From: Ferruginibacter paludis | Lineage (GTDB): Bacteria > Bacteroidota > Bacteroidia > Chitinophagales > Chitinophagaceae | Reading direction: 5' to 3' | NCBI RefSeq assembly: GCF_030409685.1 | Contig: NZ_JAUFQJ010000002.1 | Location: 372,001-436,000, forward strand | DNA length: 64,000 bases | Part shown: positions 18,165 to 27,918 of the stretch, piece after piece | How positions within the stretch are numbered: the first letter of the stretch is position 1 | Layout: each line of letters opens with the position of its first letter | The notes under the pieces: generated by a model | Database searches by the model: none | Seen by the model: the letters and a program-made list of their open reading frames with translations, nothing else | Told to the model about the DNA's origin: nothing | Translations under genes and position numbers: made by a program

Positions 18165-18731
18165 ATGCTGCATTATTTCTTTAAAATTTATCTCAAATTA
18201 ACCGGGTGGAAGGCTACAGGACCGTTACCGAAGGATTTAAAAAAGTTTATCATGATTGTTGGACCGCATACCAGCAGTTTGGATGTTTTTATGGGTTTTG
18301 CTTTTAGAAGCGTTTTAAAACTGAAGCATATTAAGTTTATTGCCAAACAGGAATTGTTTAAACCTCCACTAGGTTTTTTATTTCGCCAGGCCGGGGGCGT
18401 GCCCGTTGACCGCTTTAATAAAAATAATTTTGTAGACCAGGTGGCGGAAATGTTTATTCAAAATGATTCCTTTGCTATAGCATTATCGCCGGAGGGTACA
18501 AGAAAGAAAGTGGACCGGCTGAGAACAGGTTTTTATCACATTGCCAAAAAAGCGAACGTACCTATTGTAATGCTAGCATTTGATTTTGAACATAAAGAAT
18601 TTCGCTTTGCTCCTCCTTTTTTTACAACGGATGATGAAGCGGCTGATTACAACAAAATACTTACTTTCTTTACAAGTGTAAAAGGGAAAAATCCAGAATT
18701 GGGTATGGAACATCTTTTAAACTCAAACTGA
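18165..18731 (+). CDS. PlsC-like lysophospholipid acyltransferase
   Basis: The 188 residues carry the acyltransferase signature H-x4-D (H35, D40 in GPHTSSLD) and the EGTR motif (E110 in SPEGTRKK), with GGVPVDR between them. These mark enzymes that acylate lysophosphatidate or related lysolipids at the membrane face. It is shorter than typical PlsC (about 240) and has no long membrane anchor, so the true substrate could be another lysolipid, for example in aminolipid synthesis. It is followed by a short unknown gene on the same strand. Confidence 0.85.
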   Translation: MLHYFFKIYLKLTGWKATGPLPKDLKKFIMIVGPHTSSLDVFMGFAFRSVLKLKHIKFIAKQELFKPPLGFLFRQAGGVPVDRFNKNNFVDQVAEMFIQNDSFAIALSPEGTRKKVDRLRTGFYHIAKKANVPIVMLAFDFEHKEFRFAPPFFTTDDEAADYNKILTFFTSVKGKNPELGMEHLLNSN

Positions 18732-18812
18732 ATAAGCATGACCTAGCTTGTTTATTGGCAGGCAGATTACATATTACGTTTTAATACTTCACCAAGTCCG
18801 CCTGAAAAAGCC

Positions 18813-18820
18813 TACATTTG
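18813..18820 (+). promoter_or_regulatory. -7 box TACATTTG
   Basis: TACATTTG matches TAnnTTTG and lies 14 nt before the ATG at 18835, so transcripts would have a leader of only a few bases. It also argues for that ATG over an upstream in-frame one. Confidence 0.45.
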
Positions 18821-18834
18821 CAAAAATTTTAATT

Positions 18835-19104
18835 ATGATAAACGATGTAATTGCAAAATTTATTGAAGGTGGCCACCTGGCTAAAAACCCGGTAAAAATT
18901 GAATTTAAGAAAAGAAATACTATCCTTGGTATTTTTGTTCAGTCGGCGGATTATGAAGATTTGAAATCTAAAAACTTTTGGCGCATTGTTTCTGAAACCA
19001 ACATTAAGGAATGGAAAGAATCGCATGATAACAAACTGGCTAAGATATTCAGCGGCGCAGAATTTAACCGCATCACATTGCCAAAACAAGCTGTGGCGGT
19101 ATAG
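18835..19104 (+). CDS. Small protein of unknown function
   Basis: The 89 residues, starting MINDVIAKFIEGG, have alternating basic strands and helices (KNPVKIEFKKRNTILGIFVQ, then DYEDLKSKNFWRIV and a polar tail). There is no signal peptide or membrane span, so it is probably a small cytoplasmic protein. I do not recognise the family. The ATG at 18835 is favoured over an in-frame ATG at 18748 because the latter adds a hydrophobic stretch with no homology I recognise and because a -7 box sits between them. Confidence 0.6.
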   Translation: MINDVIAKFIEGGHLAKNPVKIEFKKRNTILGIFVQSADYEDLKSKNFWRIVSETNIKEWKESHDNKLAKIFSGAEFNRITLPKQAVAV

Positions 19105-19180
19105 TTTTAAAAGCGTACTACTAATTTTAAATTTATTAAGGGCATTTTATTCAATACAATTTGACCTCGACTATATTTAT

Positions 19181-19215
19181 AAAAAAAGTGCAACATTCAA
19201 TGTTGCACTTTTTTT
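19181..19215. terminator. Bidirectional terminator
   Basis: A near-perfect palindrome (seven As, gtgcaac, loop, gttgcac, seven Ts) sits between the ends of the small + gene and gcvP on the minus strand. It has the A/T tails needed to work in both directions. Confidence 0.85.
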
Positions 19216-19230
19216 ATGGCTGAAGTTTTT

Positions 19231-22107
19231 TTAGGCATATGCTTCAACCGGCTCGCAGGTGCAAACCAAATTTCTGTCGCCATAAGTATTGTTCACCCTG
19301 GCGATTGATGGCCAGAATTTATTTTGCTTTACATAAGGCAAAGGAAAAGCTGCGGTAGTTCTTGAATAAGGTTTAGTCCATTCATCTGCACATATTACAA
19401 GCTGAGTATGGGGTGCATTCTTTAATACATTGTCTTTTTTATCAGCATCGCCATTTTCTATTGTTTTTATTTCATGATAAATGCCAATCAGCGCATCGCA
19501 AAAACGATCGAGCTCACTTTTATCTTCGCTTTCTGTCGGTTCAATCATAAGCGTGCCAGCAACCGGAAAAGAAAGGGTGGGAGCATGAAAACCATAATCC
19601 ATTAGTCTTTTAGCCACGTCCTCTGCTTCAATGCCGGCACTGGTTTTAAATGGCCGCAGGTCTACAATAAATTCATGCGCCGCAGTTCCATTTTTTCCTG
19701 AGTATAAAATCTTGTAGTATTTTTCCAGTCTTGCTTTCATATAATTGGCATTCAGTATAGCGTACTCAGTAGCACTACGCAAACCTTTTGCACCCAGCAT
19801 TTTTATGTATGCATAGCTGATCAGTAAAATGCTCGCACTACCATAAGGAGCTGCACTAACTGCATGCGTATTGGAGGTTTCGTTATCAAGGTTAACGTGG
19901 CCTGGCAAAAAAGGAACTAACTGTGGTGCTACGCAAATAGGTCCAACACCAGGGCCTCCGCCACCATGTGGTATCGCAAAGGTTTTATGCAGGTTTAAAT
20001 GACAAACATCAGCGCCAATCATTCCCGGGCTTGTTAAGCCTACTTGTGCATTCATGTTGGCACCATCCATGTAAACTTGCCCGCCATGTTCATGTATGGT
20101 GTTACAAATTTCAATGATGCTTTCTTCAAACACACCATGCGTGGAAGGGTAAGTAACCATCAATGCAGCCAGGTCATTTTTATGTTCTTCTGCTTTTGCT
20201 TTTAAATCTGTTACATCAATATTACCTGCTTCGTCGCATTTGGTAACAACTACCTTCATGCCCGCCATTACTGCACTGGCAGGATTGGTGCCATGTGCCG
20301 AAATAGGTATCAGAACAACATTGCGGTGACTTTCACCTCTTGACTCATGATAAGCACGTATGGTTAGCAGGCCAGCATATTCGCCCTGTGCACCACTGTT
20401 GGGTTGTAACGAAGTAGCAGCAAAGCCGGTAATCTTGCTTAAATAATTTTCCAGTTCAGTAATAATCTGCTGGTACCCAAGTGTTTGATCGGCGGGAGCA
20501 AAAGGATGCAGCTTGCTGAAGGAAGGCCAACTTACAGGAATCAACTCTGTAGCGGCATTCAGCTTCATGGTGCAACTGCCCAGGCTGATCATGGAAGTAT
20601 TTAAACTAAGATCTTTGTTCTCTAAAAATTTAAGGTACCGCATCATTTCGCTTTCGCTGCGGTGAGTGTTGAATACCGGGTGTGTTAAAAAGTCAGAGTT
20701 TCTTGTAAGTGCAAAAGGAATATTTGAAAGATAGGCATCTGCATCAAAACCAGCTACCGCCGTATCGATATTAATGGATGCTGCCAGTATATGCAATATG
20801 TCTACCACATCACTTTGTGAAGTGGTCTCATCTAATGAAATGCCGATGTGTTTATTATCAATCAGCCGGAAATTCATTTCCTGCGCCGCAGCAGATTTTA
20901 TTACCGCCGTTGCATCTGCTACCGTTACTTTCAGCGTATCAAAATAATATTCGTTTTCATTGTCAAAGCCAAGTTCATTCAGTTCGTCGCTCAATGTTTG
21001 CGCCAATATGCTGATGCGTTTTGCAATATTGGTTAAACCATCCGGACCATGATAAATAGCGTACATAGCGGCCATATTACTTAGCAGGGCTTGTGCCGTA
21101 CAAATATTACTGGTAGCCTTTTCCCTGCGAATGTGCTGCTCTCTTGTCTGCAGTGCCATGCGCAGGCAACGGTTACCGAGCGCATCAACACTAACGCCGA
21201 TTATTCTGCCCGGGATGGTTCTTTTAAATTCATCTTTTGTAGCAAAAAAGGCGGCATGCGGTCCGCCAAATCCCATCGGCACACCGAAACGTTGGGATGA
21301 ACCGATGGCCACATCAGCGCCCAATTCTCCCGGCGGAGTCAATAATGTTAATGCCAGTAAATCGGTGGCCATTATTACTTGCGCATTTACAGCATGCGCC
21401 GCGGTTATAAAGTTGCGGTAGTCTCTTACGGCTCCATCGCTGTCGGGGTATTGAACAATCGCACCAAAATAATTTTCATCCAGCACCGCCTGGTTGAAAT
21501 CGCCAAACACCAGCTCAATGCCAATGGGCGCAGCTCTTGTTACCAGCACATCTTTTGTTTGAGCAAATATCTTGTCATCAACAAAAAATTGGGGTGCGGT
21601 AATATGATCGTGGTCTTTGTTTTTATGATTGAACAGCATAGCCATCGCTTCAGCAGCTGCAGTACCTTCGTCCAGCAAACTTGCATTGGCAATTGGTAAA
21701 GCGGTCAGGTCGGCTACCATGGTTTGGTAGTTTAACAAACTTTCCAAACGCCCCTGCGAAATCTCTGCCTGGTATGGTGTGTATTGAGTATACCAGCCCG
21801 GGTTTTCAAAAACATTCCTGAGTATAACCGACGGGGTAATGGTATCGTAATATCCCTGGCCGATGTAAGTTTTAAAGACTTTATTTTTTTCGGCTGTTTT
21901 TTTCAGTTCGTTTAAATAATCAAACTCGCTGATAGCAGCAGGTATGTCAAGATCTCCCTTGATCCGGATGCCGTCCGGGATGGTTTTGCTAATCAGTTCA
22001 TCAATAGAACTTAGGCCAATGGCGGATAACATCGCATCTTTTTCGGTTTCGTTTGGTCCTATATGCCTGCCTTGAAATTCACATTGTTGTTGCTCAAAAA
22101 TATTCAT
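19231..22107 (-). CDS. gcvP: Glycine dehydrogenase (decarboxylating), P-protein of the glycine cleavage system
   Basis: GcvP uses PLP to decarboxylate glycine and passes the aminomethyl group to the lipoyl arm of GcvH. This is the single-chain form, 958 residues, close to the usual length. It opens with RHIGPNETE, has the N-half GAQ-like and [11 protein letters not shown] segments, and has the PLP lysine K708 in [16 protein letters not shown] followed by the glycine-rich loop. The start at 22107 (MNIFEQQQ) fits the family. An in-frame ATG at 22209 would add 34 unrelated residues. The gene stands apart from gcvT and gcvH, which are not in the window. A long structured leader precedes it. Confidence 0.96.
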   Translation of the reverse strand: MNIFEQQQCEFQGRHIGPNETEKDAMLSAIGLSSIDELISKTIPDGIRIKGDLDIPAAISEFDYLNELKKTAEKNKVFKTYIGQGYYDTITPSVILRNVFENPGWYTQYTPYQAEISQGRLESLLNYQTMVADLTALPIANASLLDEGTAAAEAMAMLFNHKNKDHDHITAPQFFVDDKIFAQTKDVLVTRAAPIGIELVFGDFNQAVLDENYFGAIVQYPDSDGAVRDYRNFITAAHAVNAQVIMATDLLALTLLTPPGELGADVAIGSSQRFGVPMGFGGPHAAFFATKDEFKRTIPGRIIGVSVDALGNRCLRMALQTREQHIRREKATSNICTAQALLSNMAAMYAIYHGPDGLTNIAKRISILAQTLSDELNELGFDNENEYYFDTLKVTVADATAVIKSAAAQEMNFRLIDNKHIGISLDETTSQSDVVDILHILAASINIDTAVAGFDADAYLSNIPFALTRNSDFLTHPVFNTHRSESEMMRYLKFLENKDLSLNTSMISLGSCTMKLNAATELIPVSWPSFSKLHPFAPADQTLGYQQIITELENYLSKITGFAATSLQPNSGAQGEYAGLLTIRAYHESRGESHRNVVLIPISAHGTNPASAVMAGMKVVVTKCDEAGNIDVTDLKAKAEEHKNDLAALMVTYPSTHGVFEESIIEICNTIHEHGGQVYMDGANMNAQVGLTSPGMIGADVCHLNLHKTFAIPHGGGGPGVGPICVAPQLVPFLPGHVNLDNETSNTHAVSAAPYGSASILLISYAYIKMLGAKGLRSATEYAILNANYMKARLEKYYKILYSGKNGTAAHEFIVDLRPFKTSAGIEAEDVAKRLMDYGFHAPTLSFPVAGTLMIEPTESEDKSELDRFCDALIGIYHEIKTIENGDADKKDNVLKNAPHTQLVICADEWTKPYSRTTAAFPLPYVKQNKFWPSIARVNNTYGDRNLVCTCEPVEAYA

Positions 22108-22300
22108 ATTGCTGTTTGAAGGTTGAAATTCTCTTTTTTTGTCCGGGCATAGTGCTGAAAGGATCATTGTTGCGTCGCCCTCTTTTACTTTTTCAGCTAC
22201 TGGGAACATTGCTCAGTGAGTAGGCAGGTTTCCTTGATATTTTTTCTCAACGGATTAAATATTCTGCAAACTGATTACCTGACTGATTTTGTAAGGTGCA
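22108..22300 (-). promoter_or_regulatory. Long gcvP leader with a possible H-type pseudoknot
   Basis: Between a -7 box (22299-22306) and the gcvP start lie about 190 transcribed bases. In transcript order, agtagctgaaa (22201-22191) can pair with tttcagcact (22160-22151). A GGGC inside that loop (22180-22177) can pair with GCCC just 3' of the helix (22148-22145), which makes an H-type pseudoknot. It does not match the conserved core of the glycine riboswitch as I know it. It may be a regulatory leader, but this rests on hand-drawn pairing. Confidence 0.35.
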
Positions 22301-22306
22301 AAATTA
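22299..22306 (-). promoter_or_regulatory. -7 box TAATTTTG of gcvP
   Basis: On the minus strand TAATTTTG fits TAnnTTTG. The nearest TTG upstream is at 24-nt spacing, slightly long. The gcvP leader would be about 190 nt. Confidence 0.45.
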
Positions 22307-22560
22307 CTGCATCATAACAATATTTGGTGTCAATATGTTCACACATTTAAAACTGTGGAAAACTGTAGAATAAACTGCAATCGTTATGTCTAAGCGAATG
22401 CTTAATAGTGAATTAGATAGTATTATTCCCACCGTTTTTATTTTCGCTTTTTTGGGTTGCTTAAAAACCCAATCTCCGTTTGATGGCATTATGTTCGTTA
22501 CTTTGCACGGGTGAACCAGGCAATTGCAAAAAGAGCCGCACAACATTCACGGCAACCATT

Positions 22561-23046
22561 ATGAGCGACGAACTTTTAAGAGCCTGGGAAAAAAAATCGG
22601 GCGACAGAAATAAATTGTACAAAAATTACCTGCACCGGGCAGATAAGAATACCGTACTGAAAGCCTTACCGGAGTTGCATGAAGAGGCATTTAGCAAAGT
22701 GGATTGTCTTCAATGCGGTAATTGTTGCAAAGGATATTCGCCCCGCTTAAAAACACCCGATATTAAACGTATAGCCAAATATTTAAAAATGAAGGAAGGT
22801 GATCTGATCAATGATTACCTGCGGGTTGATGAAGATGGCGATTACGTAATGCGCACAGCACCTTGCCCGTTTTTAGGCGCCGATAATTATTGCAGCATCT
22901 ACGAAGTGCGTCCATCTGATTGTGCCCGCTTTCCCTATACCAACGAAGATGTGTTGTTAAAAAGGCAACCCCTCACGCTAAAAAATTCCACCTTTTGCCC
23001 CATCGTTTATTATGTGCTGGAAAAGCTGATGGCAACTGCAAAATAG
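22561..23046 (+). CDS. YkgJ-family cysteine-cluster protein
   Basis: The 161 residues carry the cysteine pattern of the YkgJ (CxxCxxCC) family: KVDCLQCGNCC (about 40-50), APCPFLGADNYCSIY, RPSDCARFPY, and a final FCPIV. The cluster probably binds zinc or an iron-sulfur centre. No biochemical function is settled. The start at 22561 (MSDELLRAWEKK) is chosen over an ATG at 22480 because the promoter-like TTACTTTGC at about 22499-22507 lies between them. The gene diverges from gcvP. Confidence 0.85.
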   Translation: MSDELLRAWEKKSGDRNKLYKNYLHRADKNTVLKALPELHEEAFSKVDCLQCGNCCKGYSPRLKTPDIKRIAKYLKMKEGDLINDYLRVDEDGDYVMRTAPCPFLGADNYCSIYEVRPSDCARFPYTNEDVLLKRQPLTLKNSTFCPIVYYVLEKLMATAK

Positions 23047-23071
23047 ACCTGTCAAAAAAATCAAATTAAAT

Positions 23072-23971
23072 TTATTTTGCAGTCAATTCATCATAGGCTG
23101 CGGTCAAAGGCCTTTCAATGCCATCGCCCTTCCATTCAGGAGTTCCGGGTATTTCTGTAGCTTTTAAAATTTCTTCTTTGGTTTTACCAGCTTTAATCTG
23201 TTCGCCCACGAATAATAATACTTTGCCCAGGTAATCCCTGAATGCCTTGATGTCATCCTTGGTAACAATGATGTCATAACCATCTGCCGCATGACCGCAA
23301 ACAAAAGTTGTTTTGTTGTTGAAAGTCTTGTCAGCCTTGTCGAGCACCTGTATCCAGCTGGCAATATTGGCACCGGCAGAACGGTCCACAAACGGGTGAC
23401 GCCTGTTAAAAACCAAATCTCCCGTGTGAACAATGTTTGCTTTTTTAAACTGTACAAAACTGTCGCCGTTGGTATGTGCGGCACCAAAATAATGCAGGCA
23501 GATTTCTTCCTTACCCACAGGCTGGCACCAGGTGGTAGTATAAGTTTGATCCGGGTACAATTGCTGGTCTTCATTCTTTTTCTCTTTGGCTACCCGTTCC
23601 TGGTTGCTCTTGCTGTTTTCATGTGCCAGCACATGAGGCACCAAACCTTTAAAAGAAATATTGCCGGCAGTATGGTCGCCGTGATGATGTGTATTGATCA
23701 ACAGCTGAAAAGGCTGCTGGCTTCTCTTTTTCAATTCGTCAATCAGGTGCTGCGATTGTTCCGGAAACTGCGAGTCAACAACAATTAAACCTTCCTTGCC
23801 AATCATAAACAAAATGGTGCCGCCTTTTTCTGTAAACACACCCATGGTATCATTCAGCATTTTTATTTTCCATGCCGGATCAGCTAAGAATTGCGCCAGT
23901 GTTTGATTGCTTAAAAAGGCCAAACCAGCCAAAGTAAGGCTGCTGTTGCGGAGAAAAGTTCTGCGTTGCAT
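23072..23971 (-). CDS. Tat-exported metallo-beta-lactamase-fold hydrolase
   Basis: The 299-residue precursor starts with a twin-arginine signal (RRTFLR at about 3-8, then a hydrophobic stretch to about residue 26), so it is likely exported in a folded, metal-loaded state. The mature part has the MBL zinc motif HHHGDH (about 93-98 in NTHHHGDHTAG), a later AHTNGDS with a zinc histidine, the HTGDLVFNRRHP motif with the bridging aspartate, and a final CGHA. The substrate is unknown. Similar exported MBL proteins are common in Bacteroidota. It ends 25 bp from the YkgJ gene (convergent) and follows the dehydrogenase on the same strand. Confidence 0.88.
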   Translation of the reverse strand: MQRRTFLRNSSLTLAGLAFLSNQTLAQFLADPAWKIKMLNDTMGVFTEKGGTILFMIGKEGLIVVDSQFPEQSQHLIDELKKRSQQPFQLLINTHHHGDHTAGNISFKGLVPHVLAHENSKSNQERVAKEKKNEDQQLYPDQTYTTTWCQPVGKEEICLHYFGAAHTNGDSFVQFKKANIVHTGDLVFNRRHPFVDRSAGANIASWIQVLDKADKTFNNKTTFVCGHAADGYDIIVTKDDIKAFRDYLGKVLLFVGEQIKAGKTKEEILKATEIPGTPEWKGDGIERPLTAAYDELTAK

Positions 23972-24007
23972 AGTTAAGTTTTTATGATTTGAAGTTACGA
24001 TTCATTT

Positions 24008-24871
24008 TTATTGATTGCTTTCAAGGTATTTTTTAATTGCCATTACATCTTCGTTACCAAATCCTGCCTGTTGGGCTTTGTTAAACGCATCATACAAGGG
24101 GGTAATCAACGGTGCATCCAGGCCGGCTTCTTTTGCCAGCCTTAAATCTTTTACCAAATGTTTCAGTGCAAAAGCAGCCGGATAATCATCGTTTAAAATG
24201 GAAGCAGATTTTAATTTTGTAATGCCGTTTGCACAAGCTCCCTCATTTACAATCGTAAGCATATCCTGTTTGCTGATGCCGTTTTTTTCTGCAAACAAAA
24301 CGGTTTCAGCGAGCCCCTGCAGGTTTAAGGCCAGCAGATAATTAATGGCCAGCTTTGCTGTACTGCCCTTGCCGGATTCTCCCAGGAGCAAAGAAAGTTT
24401 ACCCAACACATCAAAAACCGGTTTGGCTTTTTCGTAATTTTCAGCGCTGCCACCAACCAATATGATCAGTGTTCCATCCTGTGCAGGTTTAACGCTGCCC
24501 GATACAGGCGCTTCAATGAAACCTAATCCCAGCCTGGCGCAAATACCCGCCAGGTAACAGGATGTTTCGGGGGCAACTGTACTCATGTCGATGAAAAGCT
24601 TGCCGGGTTGTGGCTTTGATAGCAGTCCGTTTGTGCCTTCAAATATTACTTTTACTGCAGCATCGTCCGATAATATAGTGATTATGATATCGCAATGTTG
24701 CACCAGCTGCTGCAGACTTTCAGCAGCACTTGCACCTGCTTCAATTAGTGCCTGTTCTTTACTTTTGGTACGATTGAAAACAGTTACTTCAAAACCCGCT
24801 TTTAGTAAATTCTTTGCCATTGGCAAGCCCATATTTCCTAATCCAACCCAGCCTATTTTTGGTTTACTCAT
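24008..24871 (-). CDS. NAD(P)-dependent beta-hydroxyacid dehydrogenase (3-hydroxyisobutyrate dehydrogenase family)
   Basis: The 287 residues have the Rossmann signature GWVGLGNMGLPMAKNLLKAG (about 6-25), the NRTKS loop after strand two that suggests NADP(H) preference, the substrate motif EAPVSGSVKPAQDGTL, the catalytic lysine segment GSTAKLAINYL, and the C-terminal KDLRLAKEAGLDAPL. This set defines the HIBADH family, which includes glyoxylate and succinic semialdehyde reductases. The exact substrate cannot be assigned. It lies upstream of the MBL gene on the same strand with 36 bp between them. Confidence 0.9.
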   Translation of the reverse strand: MSKPKIGWVGLGNMGLPMAKNLLKAGFEVTVFNRTKSKEQALIEAGASAAESLQQLVQHCDIIITILSDDAAVKVIFEGTNGLLSKPQPGKLFIDMSTVAPETSCYLAGICARLGLGFIEAPVSGSVKPAQDGTLIILVGGSAENYEKAKPVFDVLGKLSLLLGESGKGSTAKLAINYLLALNLQGLAETVLFAEKNGISKQDMLTIVNEGACANGITKLKSASILNDDYPAAFALKHLVKDLRLAKEAGLDAPLITPLYDAFNKAQQAGFGNEDVMAIKKYLESNQ

Positions 24872-25015
24872 ATTAAGATAACGATGTGATTAATATTATT
24901 AATCGATGATGAACGCAAAATGGTTTACTCTCAACTGAATTTATTTGAAGATATTGTATAGCTGCTTCCCAGTTAGCAACGGGTTCCACAATTGAGATCA
25001 ACTGTTTTAATAAAC

Positions 25016-26251
25016 TCAATACTCCAGCTTCTTCAAGGAAGGTGCTTTTATCCAGGTGGCGACTACCACTAAAATCGTCATACAGCCGCCGAATACGACA
25101 GATGGAATAACGCCCATCAGTTTAGCCGCAACACCGCTCTCAAACTGCCCGATTTCATTGGATGAATTGATGAACATGGAGTTTACACTCAGCACCCTGC
25201 CACGCAACTCATCGGGGGTTTTTAGCTGCATGATATTGCCTCTTACCACCACGCTTACGCCGTCAAATATGCCACCTGCCACCAACGCTACAAAAGATAG
25301 CCAATACCATTTTGATAAACCAAAAAGAATGATGCACAATCCAAAACCTGTAACCGCCATAAACAATTTAATGCCTTGTTTCTTCTTCATCGGATTTAGC
25401 GTAAGTGCTATTACCATACTGATAGAACCTATGTCAGACGCAGCATTGAGCCAGCCAAAACCAATCGGGCCTACGTGTAAAATGTCTTTGGCATATACCG
25501 GCACCATGGCAACAGCCCCACCAAATAATACCGCAAACAAATCCAACGTAATAGCACCCAACACTTCCTTTGTTTTAAAAACATACTTTAATCCCTCGGC
25601 TACAGCTTCCAGTGTTTTCTTTTCCGAACTCATCCCCGGCGGTTTTGGCGTTAACCGGCTCAGTAATAAAAAGCCGGTGATGATGAGTGACGTTATGATA
25701 ACGAATGTACCGGTAACATGCAGCCAGGCAATTAAAAAACCCGCGAGTGCATGCCCGCTGATGCTGGCGATTAGCCAGCTGGTAGAACTTAACTGTGATG
25801 CGGGAATCAACAAATGCTTTGGCACCAGCGATGCAATCATGGCGCCAAAACTTGGACCGGAAAAAGCCCTGATAGCACCGGTAATAAAAACAATGCTGTA
25901 AATAAAAATAATGATCAGCTTGGTACCAAATTGCTGACTGAACCATTGCGTGGAGGTACCGAGCAAAATAAACGTACACATGGCGTAAAGGGAAATCGTG
26001 ATCAGCAGGAGCCGCCGTTTTTCACTGCGATCAATTACGTAGCCGGCATACAGGGCCAGGCCAATTGCGGGTATAGCTTCTGCAAGTCCTATCATGCCGA
26101 TATAAAAAGCATCACCAGTTAATTCATACATCCACCAGCTTACAAGTGTACCCATCATGCGTAACCCCATGATAAAAACAAAGCGTCCCAAAATAAAATT
26201 CCGAAATTCTGTAATCTTTAAAACTGCGAGCGGATGATTTGCCAATGCCAT
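25016..26251 (-). CDS. MFS transporter
   Basis: The 411 residues form about twelve membrane spans in two halves, with the MFS loop motif between spans 2 and 3 (GYVIDRSEKRRLL) and a central cytoplasmic loop near residue 205-225. The opening FRNFILGRFVFIMG and the body resemble the exporter group that includes EntS-like and macrolide efflux carriers. The substrate is unknown. It stands upstream of the dehydrogenase gene on the same strand but 144 bp away. Confidence 0.88.
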   Translation of the reverse strand: MALANHPLAVLKITEFRNFILGRFVFIMGLRMMGTLVSWWMYELTGDAFYIGMIGLAEAIPAIGLALYAGYVIDRSEKRRLLLITISLYAMCTFILLGTSTQWFSQQFGTKLIIIFIYSIVFITGAIRAFSGPSFGAMIASLVPKHLLIPASQLSSTSWLIASISGHALAGFLIAWLHVTGTFVIITSLIITGFLLLSRLTPKPPGMSSEKKTLEAVAEGLKYVFKTKEVLGAITLDLFAVLFGGAVAMVPVYAKDILHVGPIGFGWLNAASDIGSISMVIALTLNPMKKKQGIKLFMAVTGFGLCIILFGLSKWYWLSFVALVAGGIFDGVSVVVRGNIMQLKTPDELRGRVLSVNSMFINSSNEIGQFESGVAAKLMGVIPSVVFGGCMTILVVVATWIKAPSLKKLEY

Positions 26252-26310
26252 TCTGGTTGATGTTATACAAATGTAAAAAACTAACAGGCAAGAACGTGGT
26301 AATGTTTAAA

Positions 26311-26943
26311 TCAGGGAAGCGTAAGAAAATATTGGCCGTTTTCATATTCTTTATCCAAAGCAGCAATGATAGTTTTCAGATGTTCGTCGTTACCCAAAAA
26401 ATCAGCATTGGATGCATCTACAAAAATGGTTTTTATATGATGCTGTTTTATGTACTGCGTATAGGTTTCCTGTAATGAAAACAGGTATTCGTTGGCAATA
26501 TTTTGTTCGTATACGCGATTGCGTTTTTTAATGTGCTGCTGCAACACGTTTACCGGGCTGTGCAGGTAAATGAGAATATCCGGTTGTACAATTTGCGGAT
26601 AAATGATATCGAATAGTTTTTGAAATAACCTGAACTCTTCGCTCGGCAAATTTACTTTTGCAAAGAGCAGGCATTTTGTAAAAAGATAATCCGCAATGGT
26701 AACGTTTTGAAACATGTCTTTTGTTTGCAATAAATCTTTCAATTGTTTATAGCGTTCGGCCATAAAAAACAATTCCAGCGGAAAGGCGTATTGCTGCTGG
26801 TTTTCATAAAACTTTGGTAAAAAAGGATTGTCTGCAAATTCTTCCAGTATCAGCCTTGCATTGTAATGTTTGCTTAACAAATGCGCCAGGGTGGTTTTGC
26901 CGGCGCCGATATTTCCCTCTATTGTAACAAAATTGTATTTCAT
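26311..26943 (-). CDS. Deoxynucleoside kinase (deoxyadenosine/deoxycytidine kinase type)
   Basis: The 210-residue salvage kinase phosphorylates deoxynucleosides. The P-loop is EGNIGAGKTTLA (about 9-20), followed by the EEF motif with the catalytic glutamate near residue 35, FPLELFFMAERY for base binding, the DYLFTK segment, and a lid with KKRNRVYEQNI. The specificity between dA, dC and dG is not readable here. It lies 41 bp after folK on the same strand and may belong to the Xre-RES-folK transcript. Confidence 0.9.
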   Translation of the reverse strand: MKYNFVTIEGNIGAGKTTLAHLLSKHYNARLILEEFADNPFLPKFYENQQQYAFPLELFFMAERYKQLKDLLQTKDMFQNVTIADYLFTKCLLFAKVNLPSEEFRLFQKLFDIIYPQIVQPDILIYLHSPVNVLQQHIKKRNRVYEQNIANEYLFSLQETYTQYIKQHHIKTIFVDASNADFLGNDEHLKTIIAALDKEYENGQYFLTLP

Positions 26944-26984
26944 ATTTTCAAAACCGAAAATAAGTGGATTATGCAGTTGAGCAA

Positions 26985-27464
26985 TTAAAACTTTTTAACA
27001 TCCAACGGGTCAGTACATTCCTGCAGCAGTTGGTGCATTGTTTTATGCGATACAGGATGTTTAAAACCCGGTGACAATTCATTCAGCGGAATGAGTACGA
27101 AGCGCCTGTTCTCGATTTGCGGATGTGGCACAGTCAGTTTTTTTTCAGCGATAATTTCTTTGTTGAAAAATAAAATATCAATGTCAATAATACGGGGTGC
27201 ATTCTTTGTTGTTCTTATCCTGCCCATGCTTTTTTCAACGAACAGTACAGCGTCTATAGTAGCAGCGGCTGCCAATTTAGTTTCTACCACAATCACCTGG
27301 TTTAAAAAATCGGGTTGATTGGTATTGCCCCAGGCTGCTGTAACATACAGGCTACTTTGACGCGTAACCTTCCCTACTTTTTGGTTGATGTTTTTAATGG
27401 CTTTTTGTAATTGCAACCCGCTGTTACCCATATTGCTGCCAAGCAGTAAGTAAGTTTTATTCAT
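26985..27464 (-). CDS. folK: 2-amino-4-hydroxy-6-hydroxymethyldihydropteridine diphosphokinase
   Basis: FolK pyrophosphorylates 6-hydroxymethyl-dihydropterin in folate synthesis. The 159 residues match the family, with LLLGSNMGNSGLQLQKAI at the start, YVTAAWGNTNQPDFLNQV, KSMGRIRTTKNAPRIIDIDILFF (the ATP and metal site with two aspartates) and VPHPQIENRRFVLIPL. The start overlaps the end of the RES toxin gene by eight bases, which indicates translational coupling or at least a shared transcript. No other folate genes are adjacent. Confidence 0.95.
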   Translation of the reverse strand: MNKTYLLLGSNMGNSGLQLQKAIKNINQKVGKVTRQSSLYVTAAWGNTNQPDFLNQVIVVETKLAAAATIDAVLFVEKSMGRIRTTKNAPRIIDIDILFFNKEIIAEKKLTVPHPQIENRRFVLIPLNELSPGFKHPVSHKTMHQLLQECTDPLDVKKF

Positions 27465-27918
27465 CTTTTAAAAACAGTCTTTTATCGAACATAAACTTTT
27501 TAACGGCAACAATCTTCACCTTTTTTAAATCAGCATGCCTGGGATTCAGGATGAAATTATTTTCCTGGTCTACAACCGCAGAAGGAACTTTCAATAGCAA
27601 GCCGTTATTGGATTTTACAAATTCATCACCCATCCATTGTGTATAGCCAATATCATCTTTCCATATTGCTTTTAATTTAGCTGAAGTGATGATTAATGGT
27701 TGAATACTGTCTGGAATTTCAATGTTAATGAGGTGATAAGTTAAGGGAATGGTATAAGGATCAGCCCGTACCAATATTTCAAGCACGGCTAATGAAATAT
27801 TTTCGGTTGTATAGATCACCGGTAAACCAACAGAATTCCACCTGCCGCCAAATAATTTGGCTCCGTTCCCGGAAAGATCATCCTTATAAGTTTCGGCAGC
27901 CAGCCTGTATGCAATCAT
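27457..27918 (-). CDS. RES-domain toxin (predicted NAD-degrading)
   Basis: The 153 residues match RES-domain toxins: YRLAAETYKDDLSGNGAKLFGGRWNSVGLPVIYTTE near the start, with the conserved arginine and GGRWN motif, SLAVLEILVR with a conserved glutamate, and a C-terminal PRH segment followed by KIVAVKKF. Known RES toxins (for example MbcT) break down NAD+. The gene overlaps its antitoxin by four bases (ATGA) and overlaps folK by eight. The length is typical and the key R, Y, E and the S-like positions appear intact, so it is probably functional. Confidence 0.9.
   Translation of the reverse strand: MIAYRLAAETYKDDLSGNGAKLFGGRWNSVGLPVIYTTENISLAVLEILVRADPYTIPLTYHLINIEIPDSIQPLIITSAKLKAIWKDDIGYTQWMGDEFVKSNNGLLLKVPSAVVDQENNFILNPRHADLKKVKIVAVKKFMFDKRLFLKDE

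Noticed and set aside
22108..22209. N-terminal extension of GcvP by 34 residues from an ATG at 22209
   Set aside because: The added residues have no counterpart in the family, a stop lies directly upstream of that ATG, and the same bases form strong pairings. The start at 22107 gives the usual length.
22108..22220. Glycine riboswitch upstream of gcvP
   Set aside because: Parts look similar (GGCGACGCAAC, then CTTTCAG and GGAC), but the helix arrangement and spacing do not match the conserved core as I know it. I describe only the pairings.
25056..25901. 281-codon open frame on the + strand inside the MFS gene
   Set aside because: It is antisense to a clear membrane transporter, with low-complexity composition (P, S, T, N) typical of a shadow frame.
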